From positions 3,726,001 through 3,790,000 of the forward strand of contig NZ_CP019427.1 in assembly GCF_009834545.1 (NCBI RefSeq): DNA of 64,000 nucleotides, read 5' to 3'. Made by a program: the position numbers and the translations under genes. The notes beneath the pieces are model-generated. The model saw only the letters and a list, made by a program, of their open reading frames with translations. It searched no databases and was not told the origin of the DNA. Shown piece by piece: positions 1-8,555 of the stretch. The stretch comes from Pseudomonas sp. S04. Lineage in GTDB: Bacteria; Pseudomonadota; Gammaproteobacteria; Pseudomonadales; Pseudomonadaceae. Each line of letters starts with the position of its first letter. Positions within the stretch are counted from its first letter, which is position 1.

Positions 1-99
1 TCCACTCTTGGCTGCTGTGAAATCAAGCTAGGCTTGAGCAACCCCGGCGATGGCCAATATAAACTAAGGTGACGGGCAGCTTTCGGCCAGAAGCGGTCA
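1..99 (+). repeat. Copy 1 of a ~99-bp direct repeat
   Basis: Bases 1-99 recur in the same orientation at 20596-20694 with about five mismatches counted by eye. The unit ends in a CGGCC-A-AGCGGTCA motif that is common between genes in this genus. The copy may extend to the left beyond the window. Bases 100-233 hold no gene that I can support. Confidence 0.85.
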
Positions 100-233
100 T
101 CCCGATTCCTATACATGGTCAGGAGTTCTGCCTGGGTTCTTCAAAACACGTTTCTAATTAGCCGACTGCACGTCGTAGGGTGGGCCACTGTGCGGTCAAT
201 GATGCTCAAGGGCACCCGATGGAGCCAGTCGTT

Positions 234-1391
234 TCAGGCTTTGCAGATAAGCCTGGAGGCTTTTTCATTGCGGTAGGTCAACTGCTCCAAGCCCTGCGGC
301 GCGTATTCGGCGTCCTCGCGGGCGGCTAGGATGAGGCCATGGTGCGACGACTTTCCGCAAACCGGGTCGGCGTTGTCGGCATCGCCGGTGAGCATGAAGG
401 CCTGGCAGCGACAGCCACCGAAGTCACGGTCCTTCTCGTCACAGGAGCGGCACGGCTCGGGCATCCAGGCGTCGCCGCGGTAGCGGTTGAATCCGAACGA
501 CTCGAACCAGATGTGCTCCAGGCTGTGCTCACGCACGTTGGGGAACTTCACCGGCAACTGCCGGGCGCTATGACACGGCAGCGCGGTGCCGTCCGGGGTG
601 ATGTCGAGAAACAGCTTGCCCCAGCCGCTCATGCACGCCTTCGGCCGCTCCTCGTAATAGTCCGGGGTGACGAAGATGAGCTTGCATGGGTGCTTCTGCG
701 CCGTCAGCTTGGTCCGCCACTCGTTAGTGATGCGCTCGGCGCGCTGCAGCTGCTCGCGGGTCGGCAGTAAACCGACGCGGTTCAGCTCGGCCCAACCGTA
801 GAACTGACAGGTGGCCAGCTCGACGTAATCGGCCTCCAGTTCGATGCACAGCTCGATGATGCGGTCGATGCGGTCGATGTTATGCCGATGGGTGACGAAG
901 TTGAGCACCATCGGGTAGCCGTGCGCCTTGACCGCGCGGGCCATTGCCAGTTTGTGGGCGAAGGCCTTGCTGGAGCCTGCCAGCAGGTTGTTCACCTCCT
1001 CGTCGGCAGCCTGGAAGCTGACTTGGATATGATCCAGGCCAGCCGCGCTGAACTCAGCGATTCGTTGCTCGGTAAGTCCGATGCCTGAGGTGATCAGGTT
1101 GGTGTAGAAGCCCAGGTCACGGGCAGCCTTGATCAGCTCAGCGAGATCCTGGCGCACCAACGGCTCGCCACCGGAAAAGCCCAACTGCGCTGCGCCCAGT
1201 GCACGGGCCTGGCGGAATACGTCGATCCACTGTGCAGTACTCAGCTCGGTGCCCTGCTTCGCGAAATCCAGCGGGTTGGAGCAGTATGGGCACTGCAGCG
1301 GACAGCGGTATGTCAGTTCGGCCAGCAACCACAGCGGCGGGCCGATCTGGGACCGCGTGGGGTTAGGCGAATTCGATCCAGAACTGGGCAT
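234..1391 (-). CDS. pqqE: PqqE, PqqA peptide cyclase (radical SAM)
   Basis: PqqE is the radical SAM enzyme that forms the carbon-carbon bond between Glu and Tyr of the PqqA peptide, the first step in making pyrroloquinoline quinone in the cytoplasm. The radical SAM cluster ligands CPLQCPYC are at residues 30-37. A SPASM-type C-terminal region carries further cysteines ([29 protein letters not shown] and PVCGKS). I chose the ATG at 1391, giving 385 aa, which is the usual length; the open frame continues 36 codons further with no PqqE-like sequence. It overlaps the end of pqqD by 29 bp, so the two are translationally linked. The assignment is very secure. What is unusual is the small pqqA-D-E context without pqqB or pqqC. 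Confidence 0.95.
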   Translation of the reverse strand: MPSSGSNSPNPTRSQIGPPLWLLAELTYRCPLQCPYCSNPLDFAKQGTELSTAQWIDVFRQARALGAAQLGFSGGEPLVRQDLAELIKAARDLGFYTNLITSGIGLTEQRIAEFSAAGLDHIQVSFQAADEEVNNLLAGSSKAFAHKLAMARAVKAHGYPMVLNFVTHRHNIDRIDRIIELCIELEADYVELATCQFYGWAELNRVGLLPTREQLQRAERITNEWRTKLTAQKHPCKLIFVTPDYYEERPKACMSGWGKLFLDITPDGTALPCHSARQLPVKFPNVREHSLEHIWFESFGFNRYRGDAWMPEPCRSCDEKDRDFGGCRCQAFMLTGDADNADPVCGKSSHHGLILAAREDAEYAPQGLEQLTYRNEKASRLICKA

Positions 1392-1641
1392 GGGCCACCT
1401 CAATAAACGCCAGGATGTCTTCATCGATATCCGGCACGCCGGGGAATTGTTCGGCCAGAGAGGCGATGATGTTCGCCACGTCGCGGGCGCCGTCAACACA
1501 CTTGAGAATCTCGCCGGCGCTGTCGTTGAGTTTGATCATCCCTTCCGGGTAGAGCAGCACATGGCAGTTCTGCATCGGTTCATACTGCAGGCGGAAGCCA
1601 CGGCGAAAGCGCGGCACGCAAGACTGGGTGGATTGGTTCAA
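1363..1641 (-). CDS. pqqD: PqqD, PqqA-binding chaperone
   Basis: PqqD is a small peptide chaperone (RiPP recognition element) that binds PqqA and presents it to PqqE. The protein shows the family core: [10 protein letters not shown] near the start, [20 protein letters not shown] in the middle, and [18 protein letters not shown] at the C terminus. The start is not an ATG. A TTG at 1641 gives 92 aa and places about nine residues before the conserved PRFRRG, as in known PqqD, and a weak GACGGA lies upstream. The open frame runs about 190 bases further upstream, but that translation has no PqqD features. It lies directly before pqqE and overlaps it. The family call is secure; the start is moderately sure. 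Confidence 0.9.
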   Translation of the reverse strand: MNQSTQSCVPRFRRGFRLQYEPMQNCHVLLYPEGMIKLNDSAGEILKCVDGARDVANIIASLAEQFPGVPDIDEDILAFIEVAHAQFWIEFA

Positions 1642-1881
1642 ACTGAAAATTCCGTCATCGGGTGCGCCGTACAACGTTGCACCATTTGAGTTATTCGATG
1701 CGTAGGGTGCGCACGGTGGCCCAATGCGTCCTTCATCCGCGCGGTTCACTTGACTATCCCACGGTGCTAAACACGTTCGGCCGTCACCGTGTGATACCGC
1801 GGGCGCTCCAGTTCGTAGGCCATGCTCATGCATGAGGTCTGCTTTGGGACTGGAAACCCCGGCGTACCGGGGCTCGGATGA

Positions 1882-1953
1882 TCAGCGGTTGGCGAAGTAC
1901 AGGGTGACTTCGAAACCAAGGCGCATATCGGTGAAGTTGGGTTTAGTCCACAT
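1882..1953 (-). CDS. pqqA: PqqA, PQQ precursor peptide (23 aa)
   Basis: PqqA is the ribosomal precursor whose Glu and Tyr side chains become the PQQ skeleton. The peptide starts MWTKPNFTDMRL and contains the diagnostic E-V-T-L-Y motif with Glu15 and Tyr19, the two residues cross-linked by PqqE. An AGAGGA ribosome site lies seven bases before the ATG. It is transcribed towards pqqD and pqqE, 240 bp upstream of pqqD. That gap has no pqqB or pqqC and no other gene that I can support; it contains a GTAGGGTGCGCACGG-type intergenic sequence. Such a short gene is easily missed by automatic callers. Confidence 0.93.
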   Translation of the reverse strand: MWTKPNFTDMRLGFEVTLYFANR

Positions 1954-1994
1954 GGGTAGATCCTCTTTTTATTGGCGCCGGCACATGCCGACAG

Positions 1995-2010
1995 GGCGAG
2001 TTAATCACCA
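1995..2010 (-). promoter_or_regulatory. Weak candidate sigma54 promoter of pqqA
   Basis: Read on the minus strand, TGGTGATTAACTCGCC keeps the invariant GG-N10-GC of a -24/-12 promoter and the flanking T of TGG, but the rest of the consensus is poor. It ends about 42 bp before the pqqA start and lies 60 bp downstream of the paired activator sites. It is the only GG-N10-GC arrangement I found in this leader. Confidence 0.4.
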
Positions 2011-2070
2011 GGCCCGCCCTCCCCGAATGATACTTTCGGAGGAGTTGCGGCCCTGATTTTGAAGCGGGCG

Positions 2071-2107
2071 CGCGACAGTTGCTCGCCCTCCCGCTACAGC
2101 TGTCGCA
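2071..2107. promoter_or_regulatory. Paired activator sites (UAS) between pqqA and the sigma54 activator gene
   Basis: CGCGACAGTTGCTCGC at 2071-2086 and CGCTACAGCTGTCGCA at 2092-2107 are versions of the palindrome TGCGACAGGTGTCGCA found upstream of the alcohol dehydrogenase gene. The second copy matches at 12 of 16 positions; the first matches well only in its left half. Their centres are 21 bp apart, the same as at the dehydrogenase. The neighbouring AcoR-type activator is the obvious candidate to bind here. Confidence 0.65.
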
Positions 2108-2197
2108 TTTCTGCGACGACTACGAAAACCACCGCCGAGTCCGCTCATCAAGGGCGCGGCGCTCAAGCGCGGGCCCTGCAGCGGTGTGGCCCGACGC

Positions 2198-2213
2198 CGG
2201 CATGTACTATGCT
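2198..2213 (+). promoter_or_regulatory. Candidate sigma54 promoter of the activator gene
   Basis: CGGCATGTACTATGCT fits the -24/-12 pattern (GGCAT, then TGC with correct GG-N10-GC spacing). It is 146 bp before the activator ATG and about 90 bp downstream of the paired sites at 2071-2107, which would allow autoregulation. This rests on motif matching only. Confidence 0.45.
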
Positions 2214-2358
2214 GGGTGGCTAGTGTTCGACGGAAGGATGACTGCACGCACCGTCGTACAAGGCTATGGTTGCAACATTCGCCAGGCCTGCGGCCAAGGC
2301 CGACCACAACAACAAGATGCCGGTGCGCGACTCGCCACGCCGGCCACATGGAGCGCCC

Positions 2359-4308
2359 ATGCCCCTGCATGCCGTGGAAACCAGCCCCAGCGAACTCGCT
2401 GCCTTCGTCAGCGATCACTTCCCCGAACGCAGCATCCGCCCGGACGGGCTGATCGCCCAGTCGTGGTACCGCAGCGTTACCCAGCACAACCTCAACCCGC
2501 GCGGGCGCTGCATCAAGAACATCCTCTCCGCCGAGGAAATTCGCCTGCACCAGGCCCAGCACGAGGAATACCTGAAGGTCGCCAGCCAGGGCGTCACCGG
2601 CCTGGCCAAGCGTGTGGTACAGGCCGGTTTCGCCGTGCTGCTCAGCGACGAACATGGCATTACCCTCGATGCGCGCCTGCCCAGCAAACGTGACCCCTAC
2701 ACCGAGTCCGGGCTGATCGTCGGCGCGCGCTGGGACGAATCGGTGGCCGGTACCAACGGCATCGGTACCACCTTGGCCGCAGCTCAGGCGATGACTATCC
2801 ACCGCGAGGAACACTTCCTCACTTCGAACTTCCGCCTGAGCTGCTCGGTGTCGCCGATCTTCGACGCTCAAGGCCAGCTGCGCGGTTGCCTCAACGCTAC
2901 CTGCCTGAACAGCGACGGGCCGAAGGAAGCGCAGTACCTGACTCTGCAACTGGTGATCATGTACGCGCGGCTGATCGAAAACGCGCACTTTCGCCAGAGC
3001 TACCGCGACGGCCTGACCCTGGCGATCAAGCCGCGCGACGACATCACTGATCTGGTCAACGAACAGTTGCTGGCCCTCGACGACCAGGGCCGGGTAATCG
3101 GTGCCAACCGCGCCGCCTTCGTCGCCCATGATCACACAGGGCATAGTCTGCTCGGCCGGCACATTGACAGCCTGCTGCCGGTCGGCGTGGATGAACTCCT
3201 CAGCCTCACCAGTGGCGGCGCCCGTGGCGTACTGCTGCGAACGCTGGACGAGCAGGCGCTGGTGGATGTCGGGCTTAGAATCCCGGCCGGTCGCCTGCCC
3301 CCCGCTCCGCCTGCAGCAAGCCGCAAGCATCTTCCGGTCGGCAACCACCCGGACCTCAACCAGCTCGGAGGTAGCGACGCGCAACTGCAGCAGGGCGTAC
3401 GGCGCATTCGCAAGGTGATAGACAAGGGCATCCCGATCCTCATCACCGGCGAGACCGGCACTGGCAAGGAAGCCTTCGCACGCGCCATCCACCAGGCCAG
3501 CAGTCGTCGCGCCGGGCCGTTCGTGGCGCTGAACTGCGCGGCGATTCCGGAAACCCTGATCGAGAGCGAATTGTTCGGCTACCGCAGCGGTAGCTTCACC
3601 GGCGCCAACAAAAAGGGCATGAAGGGCAAGCTGGAACTGGCCAATGGCGGCACCCTGTTCCTTGATGAGATCGGCGATATGCCGGCGCATCTGCAGACCC
3701 GTCTGCTGCGCGTGCTGGCCGAGCGCGAGATTTCCCCACTTGGCGCCGAAGCGCCGGTGGAGCTGGATGTGCAGGTGGTATCGGCAACGCACCAGGACCT
3801 CGGCCAGATGATCCACGCCAAGCAGTTCCGCGAAGACTTGTTCTACCGTCTCAGCGGCATGACCCTGGCCCTGCCGGCTTTGCGCGAACGCAGCGATCGC
3901 AGCGAGCTGATCGATGCCCTGCTCGCCGCCCAGCCGGGCACCAGCAACCTGCGTCTGGATGCCCAAGCTCGTCAGCGCCTGCATACCTACTCCTGGCCGG
4001 GCAACATCCGCCAGCTGCTCAATGCCCTGCGCTACGCCGTTGCACTGGCCGAGGACGGTCGTATCGATATCGATTGCCTGCCTGCCGAACTGCATAACCT
4101 TGACCTCACCGATCTGAGTCCAGCTGCTGACAGCGTCGCCAGCCTGGCTGATCACTTGGGCGACGCCGAAGCGCGCCATCTGTACGCGGCGCTGCGTCAG
4201 CACCGCTGGAACATTAGCGCGGCCGCCGACTCGTTCGGCATTTCGCGCTCGACCCTGTACCGCAAGATGAAGAAGCACGGCATCGTCCAGCCCAACGAGC
4301 TGTTCTAG
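2359..4308 (+). CDS. AcoR-type sigma54-dependent transcriptional activator
   Basis: This is a bacterial enhancer-binding protein of 649 aa, most like AcoR-family regulators of alcohol and acetoin genes. In order it has an N-terminal segment, a GAF-type sensor (about 80-210, including GTNGIGTTLAA), a PAS-like region, an AAA+ domain with Walker A GETGTGKE near residue 364, the sigma54-contact loop GSFTGA near 410 (the usual form is GAFTGA) and Walker B FLDEIGDM near 435, and a Fis-type helix-turn-helix at the C terminus (NISAAADSFGISRSTLYRKMKK). The ATG at 2359 is preceded by GGAG at a good distance; an in-frame ATG exists at 2266 but adds a non-homologous leader. It is divergent from pqqADE and convergent with aldA and the dehydrogenase. 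It probably activates both units from the palindromes described. Confidence 0.88.
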   Translation: MPLHAVETSPSELAAFVSDHFPERSIRPDGLIAQSWYRSVTQHNLNPRGRCIKNILSAEEIRLHQAQHEEYLKVASQGVTGLAKRVVQAGFAVLLSDEHGITLDARLPSKRDPYTESGLIVGARWDESVAGTNGIGTTLAAAQAMTIHREEHFLTSNFRLSCSVSPIFDAQGQLRGCLNATCLNSDGPKEAQYLTLQLVIMYARLIENAHFRQSYRDGLTLAIKPRDDITDLVNEQLLALDDQGRVIGANRAAFVAHDHTGHSLLGRHIDSLLPVGVDELLSLTSGGARGVLLRTLDEQALVDVGLRIPAGRLPPAPPAASRKHLPVGNHPDLNQLGGSDAQLQQGVRRIRKVIDKGIPILITGETGTGKEAFARAIHQASSRRAGPFVALNCAAIPETLIESELFGYRSGSFTGANKKGMKGKLELANGGTLFLDEIGDMPAHLQTRLLRVLAEREISPLGAEAPVELDVQVVSATHQDLGQMIHAKQFREDLFYRLSGMTLALPALRERSDRSELIDALLAAQPGTSNLRLDAQARQRLHTYSWPGNIRQLLNALRYAVALAEDGRIDIDCLPAELHNLDLTDLSPAADSVASLADHLGDAEARHLYAALRQHRWNISAAADSFGISRSTLYRKMKKHGIVQPNELF

Positions 4309-4415
4309 CCGGCCCTCCTTTGCTGATTCGCAGGGTGCGCCTTGCACACCGGGCAGGCCGCACCGAAAAATCCGCGCAGCCCCTCGGCGCGCGCGGCACA
4401 AGCCTACGATTCGAA

Positions 4416-4463
4416 CCGCTCCTTTTGCCTGACGTCGCACACAACGTCAGGCAAAAGGAGCGG
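4416..4463. terminator. Perfect 20-bp hairpin between convergent genes
   Basis: Arms at 4416-4435 and 4444-4463 are exact inverted copies (each begins or ends CCGCTCC/GGAGCGG) around the 8-base loop CGCACACA. It sits between the 3' ends of the activator gene and aldA. There is no T-run directly after the stem on either strand, so its role as a bidirectional terminator is inferred from position. The rest of 4309-4627 shows no gene. Confidence 0.7.
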
Positions 4464-4627
4464 AGTCTGGCCGAAGCCTTTCTCCACTCTATTCACATGC
4501 CCTTTGGTTCCTGCCCGTACGCCACATGGATCATGAGTGAGTCCCCGCGGCAGACCGCGATGTATCCGTGCATCTCGGCTTCCTGCCCCACCTCCACTTA
4601 GGGCCGGCGCAGGCACGGCCCTTCCCT

Positions 4628-6061
4628 TCACGCCTGCATGTACACCACATGGGTATGAGTAAACTCGTACAACCCGTGCTTGCCATCCGCGCCGCCGATG
4701 CCAGATTTGCGCGTGCCGGCGTGGAAGCCCTGCATGGCCTCGAAGTTTTCGCGGTTGACGTAGGTTTCGCCGAAGTCGATCTCGCGACTGGCCTTGAGCG
4801 CCGCACCCAGGCTGCGGGTGTAGATCGATGAGGTCAGGCCGTACTCGCTGTCGTTGGCCAGGGCGATGGCCTCATCGAGATCATCGACAATCTGAATCGG
4901 CAGCACCGGACCGAAAATTTCCTTGCGCATGATCTCCATGTCCGCGCTGCAGCCAGCGAGCACGGTCGGCTGGTAGTGGAAGCCCTTGCCCTTGTCCGCA
5001 ACACTGCCTCCGGTGATGACCTGGGCACCGTGGCCGATGGCGGTCTTGACCATCTGCGCGACCTTGTCCAGGCCGGCCTGGTTGATCAGCGGGCCCATGT
5101 CCAGGTCATTGTCCACCGACGGGTCGCCGTAACGCGTGGCGGCCATGGCCGCGGCGATCTTGTCGATGAACTGGTCAGCGACCTTGCGCTCGACGTAGAC
5201 ACGCTCGGCGCAGTTGCACACCTGTCCGGTGTTGATCACCCGCGACGCGGTGATGGCGGTCACGGCCAGCTCTAGGTCGGCATCTGCGAGGACGATGGCC
5301 GGTGCCTTGCCACCCAGTTCCAGGTTCAGCTTGGTGATGTTCGGCGCGGCAGCGGCCATGATCCGCGAGCCTGTGCCTACACTGCCGGTGAAGCTGATCA
5401 GGTCGATGCCGGCGTGGCTGGTCAGCACACTGCCGGCACCCGCACCGGTGCCGCTGACGACGTTGAATACACCCGGCGGCAGATCGGTTTCGGCCACCAG
5501 TTTGGCGAACTCGAAGCAGTTGATCGGAGTTTCTTCGCTCGGCTTGATGACGATGGTGTTGCCGGTGATCAGCGCTGGCGCCATCTTGCGGGCGATGAGG
5601 AAGAACGGGAAGTTCCACGGCAAGATGCCAGCAACCACGCCCAGCGGCTTGCGCAGCAGGAAGATGTGTTCGTTGACCCGGTCGCTGGTCAGCACTTCGC
5701 CTTCGAGACGGCGCGCCCACTCAGCCATGTAGTCGAGGTAATCAGCGGTGAAGTTGACTTCCACCAGCGCCAGCGCCGGCACTTTGCCCTGCTCGCGGGT
5801 GATGATGCGCGCCAGGCGCTCTGCGTTGTCTCGCACTTTTCTGGCGATCTGGCGCAGGTAGCCGGCACGCTCGATGGCCGGCTTGGCCGCCCAGCCGCGT
5901 TGCGCCTTGCGCGCAGCGGCGATGGCCCGCCCGACCTGCTCACCGCTGGCGTCCGGCACCCGGGCCAGCAGCGCGGCATCGGCCGGGTTGTACACCTCGA
6001 TCAGGCTATCGCTGCCGACGAAGGTGTTGTCGATATAATTCTGGTAGGTAATCTCGCTCAT
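4628..6061 (-). CDS. aldA: NAD-dependent aldehyde dehydrogenase, AldA-like
   Basis: A 477-aa cytoplasmic enzyme of the aldehyde dehydrogenase superfamily, close in length and motifs to lactaldehyde/glycolaldehyde dehydrogenase AldA. It oxidises an aldehyde to the acid with NAD. Visible motifs are ILPWNFPFF (about 146-154), the substrate/cofactor strand ITGNTIVIKPSEETP, the general-base Glu248 in LELGGKAP, and the catalytic Cys282 in NTGQVCNCAERVYV. It lies 77 bp downstream of the alcohol dehydrogenase gene on the same strand, so the aldehyde made by that periplasmic enzyme is the likely substrate. The ATG at 6061 has only a weak GAGACCGGA upstream. The exact aldehyde cannot be read from sequence. 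Confidence 0.88.
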   Translation of the reverse strand: MSEITYQNYIDNTFVGSDSLIEVYNPADAALLARVPDASGEQVGRAIAAARKAQRGWAAKPAIERAGYLRQIARKVRDNAERLARIITREQGKVPALALVEVNFTADYLDYMAEWARRLEGEVLTSDRVNEHIFLLRKPLGVVAGILPWNFPFFLIARKMAPALITGNTIVIKPSEETPINCFEFAKLVAETDLPPGVFNVVSGTGAGAGSVLTSHAGIDLISFTGSVGTGSRIMAAAAPNITKLNLELGGKAPAIVLADADLELAVTAITASRVINTGQVCNCAERVYVERKVADQFIDKIAAAMAATRYGDPSVDNDLDMGPLINQAGLDKVAQMVKTAIGHGAQVITGGSVADKGKGFHYQPTVLAGCSADMEIMRKEIFGPVLPIQIVDDLDEAIALANDSEYGLTSSIYTRSLGAALKASREIDFGETYVNRENFEAMQGFHAGTRKSGIGGADGKHGLYEFTHTHVVYMQA

Positions 6062-6138
6062 GATCCGGTCTCGCTATTGCTGAAATTCGGGGAAATTCAG
6101 GTCAGACGAGCGCACCCCGCGGCGCGCCCGACTGACAA

Positions 6139-8316
6139 TTACTGCGCGGTGAACTTGTCCCAGGCGCCACCTTCGGTCTTAAGGTCGTGGGCACGCTTGA
6201 TCAGGTACTGATGGATCTGGTCGACCTCCTTGGCATCGAAGGCTTCGGCGAACGACGGCATGCCGTCCGGTACGCGACCGCCATACACGATGCCCAGGAA
6301 CATCTGGTGCTTGTCGGTGGTGAGCTTGCGCAGATCCGGCAACACGCCGCCGCTGACCGCGTGGATGCCGTGGCATTGCGAGCAGTGGCCGTCGTATAGC
6401 TTGGCGCCGGCTTCCACAGTGGCCGCATCGGCAACCAGCGGTGGCGGTTCCGGGGTGTCCGCCGGTGGTGCCGGTTCCTGTAGCTTGGCGATGCCACCGA
6501 GCTTGTAGGTCAGCACCTGAGAAAACGGCTGCACGCCGGCGCGCAGGGACAGAGCCCCGGCGAAGGTGGAGAAGGCGCCGCCCCAGCCGGCCATGAAGGT
6601 CACGTATTGCTCACCGTCCACCGAGTAGGTTATCGGTGCGGCCATCACACCGCTGGCGGCCGGCTGCTCCCAGAGTTTCTTGCCGGTGTCGGCCGCGTAG
6701 GCGATCACCCGACCGTCGGAACTGCCCTCGAATACCAGGTTGCCAGCAGTGCTCAGGGTGCCTCCGTTGAAGATGGTCACGTACGGCACTTCCCAGGCCG
6801 GCTCCTGCTTCACCGGGTCCCAGGCAATCAGCTTGCCAGACCAGGTCTTGGCCATTTCCAGCAAGCCGTCCGGACCTTCGGGCATCATCCCGGTCTTCAG
6901 GCCGAGCTGGTACATGCTCTTGAATGGGTTGCGCTTGGGCGCATCCGGGATGTGCTCGTAGTAAGCGGACATGATGTGCGCGGGGATGTAAACCAGGCCA
7001 GTCTTCGGGTTATACGACATCGGGTGCCAGTCGTGAGCGCCCCAGAATGCCGGGGTCACCAGGTTGCGCTTGCCGTTCTTCCAGTAAGCGGCGTTTTCCT
7101 CGTCGACGATGGGCCGGCCGGTCTTCATGTCCATGCCCTTGGTCCAGTTCTGCGGGACGATGCCCTTGGCCGAGAGCAGCTCGCCGGTGGCGCGGTCGAT
7201 GACGTAGAAGAAGCCGTTTTTCGGCGCCTGCATCAGCACCTTGCGCTGCTTACCCTTGATCTCCAGTTCGGCGAGGATCATGTGCTGGGTGGCAGTGAAG
7301 TCCCAGGCATCGCCCGGCGTGGTCTGGTAGTGCCAGACGTATTCACCGGTGTCGGCGTTGACTGCGACGATGGACGAAAGGAACAGGTTGTCGCCCTTGG
7401 CCTGGCTGCGCCATTTCGGGTCCCACAGCGAACCGTTGCCGACACCGATGTAGAGCAGGTTCAGCTCGGGGTCGAAGGCGAAAGAGTCCCAGGCGGTGCC
7501 GCCACCGCCCTGCTCAACGAAAGCGTCGCCGTACCAGGTCTTGGCGGCGATTTCCATGCCCTTGCCTTCTGGCGGCAGCTTGGGGTCGCCGGGTACGGTG
7601 AAGAAGCGCCAGGCCTGCTTGCCGCTCTCAGCGTCGTAGGCGGTGACGTAGCCACGCACGCCGAACTCGGCGCCGCCGTTGCCGATAATCACCTTGCCGT
7701 TTACCACGCGCGGTGCGCCGGTGATGGTGTAGCTGCGCTTGTGGTCGTTGCGCGTATCGACCGACCAGACCTTCTTGCCGGTTTTGGCGTCGATGGCTTC
7801 CAGGCGGCCGTCAAGCACGCCGACGTAAACCTTGCCGTTCCACACCGCGACGCCGCGGTTGACCGCGTCACAGCAGGCCTCGCCGGCCCGCGAGCGGTCC
7901 GACTGCGGGTCGTACTTCCAGATCTGTTTGCCATTGCGTGCATCCAGCGCATAGACCACCGAAAACGGCCCGGTGGTGTACATCACGCCGTCGACAACGA
8001 TGGGCGTGGCCTCCACGCCGCGGTCGAGGTCGAGCTTGTAGCTCCAGGCCAGGCCCAACTGGCCGACGTTGCCGTCGTTGATCTTTTCCAACGGGCTGTA
8101 GCGTTGTTCGTCGTAAGTGCGCCCGTGGCTCATCCAGTTACCCGGTTCGTCGTCGGCAGCGATGATGCGCTTGCCATCGACATTGGCGGGCACGTCGGCA
8201 GCCCAGGCAGGGGTTACCAACACACCGAGCAACAGGGCGGTCAAAAGGGGTTTCAGCGGCACGCCTGCGAGGGTGAGCCGAGAGGCGACGTGCGAAGTCA
8301 GGCCAATCTGTGTCAT
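6139..8316 (-). CDS. qedA: PQQ-dependent quinohemoprotein alcohol dehydrogenase (type II)
   Basis: A periplasmic alcohol dehydrogenase of 725 aa that passes electrons from PQQ through its own haem to a carrier. A signal peptide ends near AWAA (residue 40). The beta-propeller PQQ domain follows (about 41-610), with the vicinal disulphide Cys148-Cys149 in GEACCDAV and repeated W-motifs such as GKQIWKY and GEYVWHY. A proline-rich linker leads to a cytochrome c domain with CSQCH at 645-649 and the probable axial Met686 in GRVPDGMPSF. The fused cytochrome marks it as a soluble type II enzyme rather than the haem-free ExaA type. The start has a GGGAGA ribosome site. A sigma54 promoter and paired activator sites lie upstream. 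Substrate range (ethanol, butanol, glycol) is unknown; the symbol is by analogy. Confidence 0.92.
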   Translation of the reverse strand: MTQIGLTSHVASRLTLAGVPLKPLLTALLLGVLVTPAWAADVPANVDGKRIIAADDEPGNWMSHGRTYDEQRYSPLEKINDGNVGQLGLAWSYKLDLDRGVEATPIVVDGVMYTTGPFSVVYALDARNGKQIWKYDPQSDRSRAGEACCDAVNRGVAVWNGKVYVGVLDGRLEAIDAKTGKKVWSVDTRNDHKRSYTITGAPRVVNGKVIIGNGGAEFGVRGYVTAYDAESGKQAWRFFTVPGDPKLPPEGKGMEIAAKTWYGDAFVEQGGGGTAWDSFAFDPELNLLYIGVGNGSLWDPKWRSQAKGDNLFLSSIVAVNADTGEYVWHYQTTPGDAWDFTATQHMILAELEIKGKQRKVLMQAPKNGFFYVIDRATGELLSAKGIVPQNWTKGMDMKTGRPIVDEENAAYWKNGKRNLVTPAFWGAHDWHPMSYNPKTGLVYIPAHIMSAYYEHIPDAPKRNPFKSMYQLGLKTGMMPEGPDGLLEMAKTWSGKLIAWDPVKQEPAWEVPYVTIFNGGTLSTAGNLVFEGSSDGRVIAYAADTGKKLWEQPAASGVMAAPITYSVDGEQYVTFMAGWGGAFSTFAGALSLRAGVQPFSQVLTYKLGGIAKLQEPAPPADTPEPPPLVADAATVEAGAKLYDGHCSQCHGIHAVSGGVLPDLRKLTTDKHQMFLGIVYGGRVPDGMPSFAEAFDAKEVDQIHQYLIKRAHDLKTEGGAWDKFTAQ

Positions 8317-8374
8317 GGGGGTCTCCCGATTCTTATTAGGTACCGGCGTCAGCGCGCTCCGGTATCAGGGATAG

Positions 8375-8390
8375 AGCAACCGCCATGCCA
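8375..8390 (-). promoter_or_regulatory. Sigma54 -24/-12 promoter of the alcohol dehydrogenase gene
   Basis: On the minus strand TGGCATGGCGGTTGCT matches the -24/-12 consensus (TGGCAY-N5-TTGCW) at every conserved position. It ends 59 bp before the start codon. Together with the AcoR-type activator gene 4 kb away this is a convincing promoter. Confidence 0.85.
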
Positions 8391-8468
8391 GCGCCTCAAA
8401 ATCGGCCAGACACCAGCATTCATGGGGCCTGTATAGTTTTATTGGGGGGCAAATGGAGCACCTGTGCC

Positions 8469-8506
8469 TGCGACAGGTGTCGCACCAGGCGCGGCAGGTG
8501 TCGCGC
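8469..8506. promoter_or_regulatory. Paired activator sites (UAS) of the alcohol dehydrogenase gene
   Basis: TGCGACAGGTGTCGCA at 8469-8484 is a perfect 16-bp palindrome. A second, imperfect copy, GCGGCAGGTGTCGCGC, is at 8491-8506, shifted by 21 bp (two helix turns). They lie about 80 to 115 bp upstream of the sigma54 promoter, the usual place for an enhancer-binding protein. Confidence 0.75.
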
Positions 8507-8555
8507 GCATGAAGCAGGCAGGAGGGAATAACACGTTCAATAATGTGGCCGGTCA

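Noticed and set aside
1642..1881. pqqC or pqqB remnant between pqqA and pqqD
   Set aside because: None of the frames in this 240-bp gap shows PqqB or PqqC motifs; the extended frame upstream of pqqD looks like translated intergenic repeat.
2005..4440. 811-codon frame on the minus strand
   Set aside because: It runs antisense through the sigma54 activator gene, whose domains are clear. High-GC third positions keep the opposite strand open.
6607..8436. 609-codon plus-strand frame
   Set aside because: Antisense to the PQQ alcohol dehydrogenase; no domain and unlikely composition.
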